The notes under the pieces are model-generated. The model saw only the letters and a list, made by a program, of their open reading frames with translations, was not told the DNA's origin and did not search any database. The position numbers were made by a program, and so were the translations under genes. A stretch of 21,346 bases of DNA from positions 1 through 21,346 of the forward strand of contig LT649538.1 in the NCBI GenBank assembly GCA_900128395.1, read 5' to 3'. This document shows positions 15,732-21,346 of the stretch, in pieces (the first letter of the stretch is position 1; each line of letters starts with the position of its first letter). Source of the DNA: Stramenopiles sp. TOSAG23-2. Its lineage: Eukaryota > Sar.

Positions 15732-18098
15732 TTAATCATCATCATCAGAATACAGACTATCGTCAATATCTAAACCAGACATGTCAGAGTCATCATCGCT
15801 ATTTTGATATGGATTTCTATTTCCACCACCAACACCATCAACAGCATGATCACCGTCATTATCATTATCATCAGGAGCAACAACCGGTTTTGGTTTTACA
15901 AGGAACTCTTCACCTGGACATAGACGTTGGAATATAATTTTAGCAGCCTCAAAACTGTTTTGATAACAAAACGTTTTCGAAAAACCATTATCACTATTTT
16001 TGATCTCATTTGAATTATTGGAATTTATCAAAAATACATTCTCAATATTATTCCATTCATTATTATTACCAGATGCTGATGGGTTAGATCCTGAATTCAA
16101 AGTAAAATATGTATTCCACAATATTGGAGATGAATTATTCTCAACATTGCCAAAAATATTCACAACTGCTAATTTCAAACTTTCAATTGCTTTACTACAA
16201 TTATTGTCAGCAATTTCACAGGTTAAATGTATTACATAGTATGGTTTTGGAACCACATATGAATCAGAATCAAGTTGTAACATAAATATTGTAGAATCAT
16301 TATCAATGTTTTTACTATTCGGTGGTATGACAAAAATACTTTTCCCAGAATCATTAGAAATCTTCTTCGTTGCAACTAAAATTGCTCTTGCCAATGATGA
16401 TTGTTGAGTTTTACTTGCGCCATTATTATTATTGTCATACTTTTTTGGTGTAGATAAAGGCATATAGTAATCACTACCAACAACGACACATTTACCTTTT
16501 ATGAAGACATTGTCTTCTAATTGTATCCCACTAAACGTTTTGCGATCATCTTGTTGTTTCTCATACTTTAATGCCAAGGGTGTTTTTCGCAACAAATATA
16601 TACCACCATTAACAGCACATAGGCGGCAAAATGCTTGTGGAACTTCACCAGAACCATACAAAGTGGTTAAAAATGCTGTGGTACCAAATCGTCCCAATGC
16701 TAATAAATGCCTTTGGATTGCTACGATACCACGACGTGTTGTACATGATGTTCCACCTGTAGATGAAGTTGGCAACAAACCAATTGCATATATCAATAAT
16801 TTCCCAAGAGAATCAGATACACCAAATGAATTTTTCAAAAAAGCAATAAATGGCTGATCTTTATATTTCTCATAATCATATGCTCCGTTATCCACACCCT
16901 TGTTTTGTGGCCGTTTTAAAGACCTACCTTTTGCTAATGATTTTTCATTTAAAGTTAACGCGTCGTCTTCACTTAAATCGAGGCAATAACGCAAAAACTT
17001 CATTAATACTCTTTTGTCACTCATTGATAATTCGGATGATGTAAAAACATCTGATTTAGAACATGGTACTTTTTTGAACAATTTAGATGACGGTGATAAA
17101 ATTGTTTCAATTTTTTTTTCGTCATTACTATTATTGTTGTCATCATTTTCAGCGTTGATCGTTTGGAATTCTAAATCATTCAATATATAAATATCATCAA
17201 TAGCTTTAAATTCAAGATAATTTGATACACCACAACTAACGATATGATCAACACTGAAACCACGTGATAACATTAATGATGGAATTATATCAAGGCAAAA
17301 ACGATTAGATTTTTCAAACAAGTTTTCAAGCTCAATATTTTTTTGGTTCTTTTCCTCGTTATCATTATTTACTCTCATATTATAATATTTGTTTTGCATA
17401 TTTTGCATTTGACTTGTTTTAAATAAAAATTTTTGTGGCATTATTAAAATTGCATTATTACCATCAGCTACTTTCCATGTTAAATTGACTGACATCATAT
17501 TATCCTTGTTTCGCAATTTCCATAATTTTCCAATGCCAAACGAATTTGTTTGAACTTTTTGACCATAAAATGGTTTGGTTAGTTTATTTAAAGGGAGATA
17601 CACGACCGCGGGTTTCCCATGTGCTAAAAACCATTCAACAATAACTTTGGCACATGCAACAGCATGTATATTATTCTTACTTGACGTTGTTGTTGTATAT
17701 TCCGATATAAATCCTAAACCGAATGGCGCAACATCTACTATGGAACCTATAGGAAATTTCTTTTGTGCTTGAAAAAGCGCTTTTTTTCTTTTGAAATGAT
17801 TAGGTTTACTTTCATAAATGTTCAATTTAGGCATGTTTTTAGTTGAGAAATATAACATATTTTCATTATCAGCATTGGATTTTATTCTTTCATTGTTTAC
17901 ATTTTCATTGTTGTTATTAGATATTGGAAAATTTTCAATTGAATGCGACGAATAATATTCACCATAAAAATCATTTTTATCAACATGTATAACTTTTCTT
18001 CCTGTTAATGCTATTGCTCCAGCAAGAAGGGATTGTACTAATCCTGTCCCTAATACGATTAAATCATATGTCTCCTCAAATGTTTTATCTGTATTCAT
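15732..18098 (-). CDS. CHM: Rab escort protein (REP, component A of Rab GGTase)
   Basis: A 788-residue cytosolic member of the GDI/REP superfamily. It presents newly made Rab GTPases to geranylgeranyl transferase II and delivers them to membranes. The N-terminal Rossmann-type region has DLIVLGTGLVQSLLAGA (12-28) and VIHVDKNDFYGEYYSS (36-51), the SCR1 block. Mid-protein is FKKVPCSKSDVFTSSELSMS from 341, which matches the REP-specific block rather than GDI. LYGSGEVPQAFCRLCAVNGG (480-499) is the SCR3 block shared by both. The total is far longer than GDI (about 450) and longer than animal REPs (about 650), with Asn-rich inserts near 60-80 and 320-330, and an acidic Asp-rich tail (about 740-788). 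Together these favour REP over GDI. ATG at 18098 is the first plausible start, and the GDI motif follows 16 residues later. Its promoter faces the UNC93-like gene. Confidence 0.92.
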   Translation of the reverse strand: MNTDKTFEETYDLIVLGTGLVQSLLAGAIALTGRKVIHVDKNDFYGEYYSSHSIENFPISNNNNENVNNERIKSNADNENMLYFSTKNMPKLNIYESKPNHFKRKKALFQAQKKFPIGSIVDVAPFGLGFISEYTTTTSSKNNIHAVACAKVIVEWFLAHGKPAVVYLPLNKLTKPFYGQKVQTNSFGIGKLWKLRNKDNMMSVNLTWKVADGNNAILIMPQKFLFKTSQMQNMQNKYYNMRVNNDNEEKNQKNIELENLFEKSNRFCLDIIPSLMLSRGFSVDHIVSCGVSNYLEFKAIDDIYILNDLEFQTINAENDDNNNSNDEKKIETILSPSSKLFKKVPCSKSDVFTSSELSMSDKRVLMKFLRYCLDLSEDDALTLNEKSLAKGRSLKRPQNKGVDNGAYDYEKYKDQPFIAFLKNSFGVSDSLGKLLIYAIGLLPTSSTGGTSCTTRRGIVAIQRHLLALGRFGTTAFLTTLYGSGEVPQAFCRLCAVNGGIYLLRKTPLALKYEKQQDDRKTFSGIQLEDNVFIKGKCVVVGSDYYMPLSTPKKYDNNNNGASKTQQSSLARAILVATKKISNDSGKSIFVIPPNSKNIDNDSTIFMLQLDSDSYVVPKPYYVIHLTCEIADNNCSKAIESLKLAVVNIFGNVENNSSPILWNTYFTLNSGSNPSASGNNNEWNNIENVFLINSNNSNEIKNSDNGFSKTFCYQNSFEAAKIIFQRLCPGEEFLVKPKPVVAPDDNDNDGDHAVDGVGGGNRNPYQNSDDDSDMSGLDIDDSLYSDDDD

Positions 18099-18665
18099 TG
18101 CGTGTTACTTATCTCTTTTACAAGTCGAGTATTCACTTTGTATATCTATGTACATAGCTATAATCAAATATTATTATTATTAGAATTGCACGTTGCAATT
18201 AGAGATTTGTGTAATGTGGAATGCTATTTAGCAACTGCGCTTTAATAGAAAAAATAATATACAAGTTGTAGATCTAATCATCCTTAATCCTCCTGCCGGG
18301 CCTGCCGCCTGGTGGTTGTAAAATATAATATTCCCTGCCCTGAACTGAAGTGATGTGTGGGTGGTGTCAATAATGTATCTTAGGCGTACTCCCATGCTAG
18401 CATGTACAGCGACACTTTGTTGCCTATTGTGGCCTATACGATCATCTAGTTTCAAAAATTATTATAGAAGAAGAATGATATGCTGGTGGTGGTATGATGG
18501 CATATATATTCATATGTATAAATTCAAAATAAAGAAGATAATTCTAATAGAGTATATATAAATAATATTCATTTCTAGTATGCATTTAGAAATTATTATT
18601 TTAAATACATTATATGTATCAACAGCCCCATTGTTGTTACCCTTTTCATACATTTTACTTACAAA
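18099..18665. promoter_or_regulatory. Divergent gap between Rab escort and UNC93-like genes
   Basis: 567 bp holding two promoters. It includes an AATTGCA-CGT-TGCAATT near-palindrome (18184-18200), a perfect 12-bp palindrome CATGCTAGCATG (18393-18404), and a GC-rich stretch GCCGGGCCTGCCGCCTGG (18295-18312) unlike its surroundings. Frames at 18228-18561 overlap in opposite directions and show no domain, so they are left out. A single TACGA word is present (about 18437). Confidence 0.4.
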
Positions 18666-20168
18666 ATGGATAATAATATGATGTCAACACCGCAAAATGA
18701 GAATGATTTGCAACAACAAGCATATCATCATGTCATATTTGCTGAGGAGGAACAATCAGAAGGTGATTTTCACGAGTTAGTAAAGAAGTTAAAGACAATA
18801 CGGCATTATGGTATTAAAAAAGTCATACATTTAGCTCTTGGATTCTTTTTCCTATTTGCTGCTTATAATACTATACAAAATTATGTGACAACATTGCTTC
18901 CTGGATGCTTAGGTTTCACATCATTATGTGTTTTGTATGTGTCTGTTTGTCCATCGTTACTATTAGCTCCAGGAATATGTGCTAGGCTTGGTGATAAATG
19001 GACTTTAGTCATTGGTGCAATGTGTTATAGTATTTGGATCGCATCGTTAACGAGACCTGATATACCTAGCCTTGTCATGGGAGCTTCGGTTGTGATTGGT
19101 TTTGGTGCAGCGATTTTATGGGTTGCGCAAGGCACGTATTTGACAAAACAAGGGGATGAAACAAATCGTGGACGTTTAGCAGGGACATTTTGGGGTATAT
19201 TTCAACTCAGTGGCATTGTAGGAAATTTTGGATCATATTTTGTCATATATGGGAGTGCTAATGATGATGATAATGATAATAATAGCACCACTAAAAAAGT
19301 TGATGGCACGGAATTGTATATGATTGGATTAATCATGTCTCTTGTCTCTGCATTTGTATTTGCTTGCTTAAGTCCTGCTGAAACGTTTAAAAATAGCAAA
19401 GAAATTTTTAATAATATGATGGAAAACGATGATGAATCCCAACCATCAATACGAGATGTACAACCGAATGTAAGCACCCCGTTAGTTGTTGATACAGATG
19501 AAGCTACTAAACATTTTGCACCTTTAAAATCGCTACGAAAAGAATGGAAGCAATTAGCAAACCGTAAACATCTTCTATTACTTTTATCCCCACTTTTGTT
19601 TTTAACTGGGTATGAACTAGCATTTGTTGCTGGGGAGTTTCCATTGTTTTTCGCAAAAGATAAAAATCAAACATCATCTGTAAGTTTAGTTTTTGTTTTT
19701 TGGGCATTTGCTGAAGTATTAGGTAGTTATACCATTGGAAATATATCAGAAAAAATTGGGAAAACATATACGTTAGCATTCGGTGTATTTATCTACATCA
19801 TAGCTCTATCAATCACATGGCAATTAGATGATGATTATTTAGCAGTGGGTACTTGGAAAAATATATCTATTTTAGCATATATAGCAGGTACATTCTATGG
19901 ATTTGCGGATTGTACGTTCAATGTTATTGTATTAGCGAAACTTGGTGATTTATTCCCTGACAATGGTTCACATGGAGCTTTTACGATATTTCAATTTTTA
20001 CAAAACATTGGATCTGCGTTAATGTTTGGCATCCCTGTTTTATTTTCAAATGATCACTCAGAGAGTTGTTCTGCTAGTAATCAATCAAATATGTTGAGAA
20101 TGGTTATAATAGGTTCACAAGGCTTTGTTGCCATGTTATCATTGTTTGCCTTCTGGTGTTTGCCATGA
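18666..20168 (+). CDS. UNC93-like major-facilitator membrane protein
   Basis: A 500-residue multi-pass membrane protein. The first 50 residues are polar and cytosolic. Then come membrane segments at about 53-78 (LALGFFFLFAAYNTIQNYV), 82-102, 110-128 and 135-160, the last ending in GFGAAILWVAQGTYLT (145-160). GRLAGTFWGIFQLSGIVGN (169-187) is the conserved core of the UNC93/DUF895 family. A polar loop at about 238-290 precedes a second half of about six segments, including AEVLGSYTIGNISEKIGK, the MFS-type inter-helix loop. Length and pattern fit UNC93A-like proteins (about 450-500). Known relatives modulate K+ channels or escort Toll-like receptors in animals; transport in protists is unproven, so only family membership is claimed. 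ATG at 18666 follows an AT-rich leader. Ends TGA. Confidence 0.88.
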   Translation: MDNNMMSTPQNENDLQQQAYHHVIFAEEEQSEGDFHELVKKLKTIRHYGIKKVIHLALGFFFLFAAYNTIQNYVTTLLPGCLGFTSLCVLYVSVCPSLLLAPGICARLGDKWTLVIGAMCYSIWIASLTRPDIPSLVMGASVVIGFGAAILWVAQGTYLTKQGDETNRGRLAGTFWGIFQLSGIVGNFGSYFVIYGSANDDDNDNNSTTKKVDGTELYMIGLIMSLVSAFVFACLSPAETFKNSKEIFNNMMENDDESQPSIRDVQPNVSTPLVVDTDEATKHFAPLKSLRKEWKQLANRKHLLLLLSPLLFLTGYELAFVAGEFPLFFAKDKNQTSSVSLVFVFWAFAEVLGSYTIGNISEKIGKTYTLAFGVFIYIIALSITWQLDDDYLAVGTWKNISILAYIAGTFYGFADCTFNVIVLAKLGDLFPDNGSHGAFTIFQFLQNIGSALMFGIPVLFSNDHSESCSASNQSNMLRMVIIGSQGFVAMLSLFAFWCLP

Positions 20169-20431
20169 GGTGTTCGGTATTTTATCAAATAATATACAAG
20201 TATCAGCAGTATATAAAAAAATACGAGCGTATTATATTTTTGATATACACTGGAGAGTAGGAATTATCATACATGAGTAAATTAAAAAATAAGTTGTTAA
20301 TATATATATAATATATGCATTAATTATACTCTCTTTGATATTATAAAATTAAATATTACGAAGCGCGTACATATGTGTGTGTGCGTATATAAAAATAGAT
20401 ACATCGTCGGTAATTCCTGTTACGGATTTTT
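20169..20431. other. Convergent gap, UNC93-like to PA-RING gene
   Basis: 263 bp. A hairpin AATACG-AG-CGTATT (20220-20233) lies 52 bp after the UNC93 stop. A second TACGA word (ATTACGAAGCGCGTAC) is at about 20356-20371. TA-rich stretches are at about 20300-20315. No gene is seen; both 3' UTRs are expected here. Confidence 0.45.
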
Positions 20432-21346
20432 TCATAAATACATATCATCAATACGAACATGAGAATCCGTCATCATATTATGATTATTTCTCCTTCTTTG
20501 TTGTTCATTATTCTTCTCATCATCATCCCAAATTTCTTTTCGACAGATCGGGCAACTATTATTTACTTTAAACCATGCTGCAATACATTTATCATGAAAA
20601 AAATGCAAGCATGGTAATTGAACGATTTCATTTCCTTTTCCATAATTATCCAAACAAATGCCACATGTTGTATCTTTTGCTTCAGGTATATTAAATGTAA
20701 TCCCGATTGTTTTTTTTTGTTTTAACATTTCAATTAATCTTTCCCCATCATTCTTTTTACACATAGCTGTCGGTATATTTAAATCTTTCCCTTCACCAGT
20801 TGAATCTCCCATGGTGAATGGCCAAACATTTAACGTATTTACAACTAATACCCCGCTTGCACCAAAACTTTCACATAATCGTGCTTTTTTAGCGAAGGAA
20901 CTTTTACCCCTTAAACAGACAACAATTTTATTTTGAACCTCGTTCGCATTTATTAATGATTTTTCATGTGCATTTATGGGTTGTGCGAGTATTGCTTCGT
21001 ATTTTACATTATGTTTTAATTTTCCATTACCAAATGCACCAAGAGTGATTGAAAACATATCTGTTTTTGGTAGTCCATCTACAATAAATGTATCACTACG
21101 CAACTCACAATGTTCTTCAATGCTATTTTTGATTTTAAATTTTGCCAATTTATCATACGTATTTTTCGAAACGCTATTTGCACTTTGTCCTACACCATCG
21201 TTAAATACGTCGTTTGGAAAATTTATACCCATACTTGTTAATAACTCTATAATACGGTTTGCTTGCAATTGTTCACCATTATTAGGATTATTCAAATTTC
21301 CATCTGGATTTAAACTGTTTAAATTGATGCCATTTGCACCAAAATG
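20432..21346 (-). CDS. PA-domain and RING-H2 protein, 5' end outside window
   Basis: The frame is open to the right edge with no in-frame ATG in its first 17 codons (21296-21346, Asn-rich), so the gene starts beyond the window. The visible part is 304 residues, ending TGA. Bases about 20820-21000 encode a protease-associated (PA) domain: KYEAILAQPIN then NKIVVCLRGKSSFAKKARLC, with ESFGASGVLVVNT. The RING-H2 finger is at 20665-20543: CGIC, then PCLHFFHDKCIAAWF, then CPIC, giving C3H2C3 zinc ligands, so E3 ubiquitin ligase activity is expected. Most PA-RING proteins (RNF13/GRAIL type, plant RMR) have a transmembrane helix between PA and RING; none is visible here, so the PA domain may be cytosolic or the arrangement different. 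A hydrophilic Asn/Arg-rich tail follows the RING. Convergent with the UNC93-like gene. Confidence 0.88.
   Translation of the reverse strand, partial: HFGANGINLNSLNPDGNLNNPNNGEQLQANRIIELLTSMGINFPNDVFNDGVGQSANSVSKNTYDKLAKFKIKNSIEEHCELRSDTFIVDGLPKTDMFSITLGAFGNGKLKHNVKYEAILAQPINAHEKSLINANEVQNKIVVCLRGKSSFAKKARLCESFGASGVLVVNTLNVWPFTMGDSTGEGKDLNIPTAMCKKNDGERLIEMLKQKKTIGITFNIPEAKDTTCGICLDNYGKGNEIVQLPCLHFFHDKCIAAWFKVNNSCPICRKEIWDDDEKNNEQQRRRNNHNMMTDSHVRIDDMYL

Noticed and set aside
15732-18098. Rab GDI rather than REP
   Set aside because: The VPCSKSDVF...S.KR.LMKFL block and the total length match REP; GDI is about 450 residues and lacks that block.
18228-18561. Opposed short frames in the REP/UNC93 promoter gap
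   Set aside because: They overlap on opposite strands, show no domain, and coincide with palindromic promoter-like sequence.
21296-21346. Start of the PA-RING protein at 21295
   Set aside because: That codon is TTG and the frame stays open to the window edge, so the gene is 5'-partial.

Overview
This is nuclear DNA from an AT-rich, gene-dense, probably unicellular eukaryote. The support is a run of purely eukaryotic genes: an E2F-type transcription factor with a C-terminal Rb-binding box, GPI mannosyltransferase II (PIG-V), a Rab escort protein, an UNC93-like membrane protein, a CaMK-type kinase and a RING E3 ligase. Nearly all are single uninterrupted reading frames, and several carry Asn/Ser-rich low-complexity inserts. 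TAA, TGA and TAG all end frames at sensible places, so the standard code applies. I cannot fix the lineage; a protist such as a stramenopile or another alga or flagellate would fit. I see no tRNA, rRNA, CRISPR or prokaryotic operon.

Layout, left to right: small DUF3006-like protein (+, 214-534); E2F (-, 934-2022); GH3-family enzyme (+, 2958-4961); PIG-V (-, 5756-7357); an unrecognised gene (-, 7759-8678) with one canonical 104-nt intron; a patch of retrotransposon remains (8884-9541) holding a LINE-like and a copia-like reverse transcriptase piece; EF-hand protein (+, 9922-10815); CaMK-like kinase (-, 11336-12601); secreted Cys-rich/EGF protein (+, 13961-15505); Rab escort protein (-, 15732-18098); UNC93-like protein (+, 18666-20168); PA-RING protein (-, 20432 to the right edge, N-terminus cut off).

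The eleven recognisable conserved genes alternate strictly + - + -, so every gap is either convergent (3'-3', short) or divergent (5'-5', longer). The genes are not an operon and do not share a pathway. PIG-V (ER GPI anchors), the Rab escort protein (vesicle traffic), UNC93 and the RING protein are general secretory/membrane housekeeping, while E2F and the kinase are regulatory.

The most unusual signal lies between the genes. All five convergent gaps carry palindromic TCGTA/TACGA words, by eye about 23 in 2.2 kb against about 2 in 4.5 kb of divergent or tandem gap. Two of them also carry copies of a roughly 140-bp dispersed repeat. Divergent gaps hold a different set: tandem and direct repeats, an inverted-repeat element and the retrotransposon remains. 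This may reflect a shared bidirectional 3'-end signal. That is inference and needs a genome-wide count.
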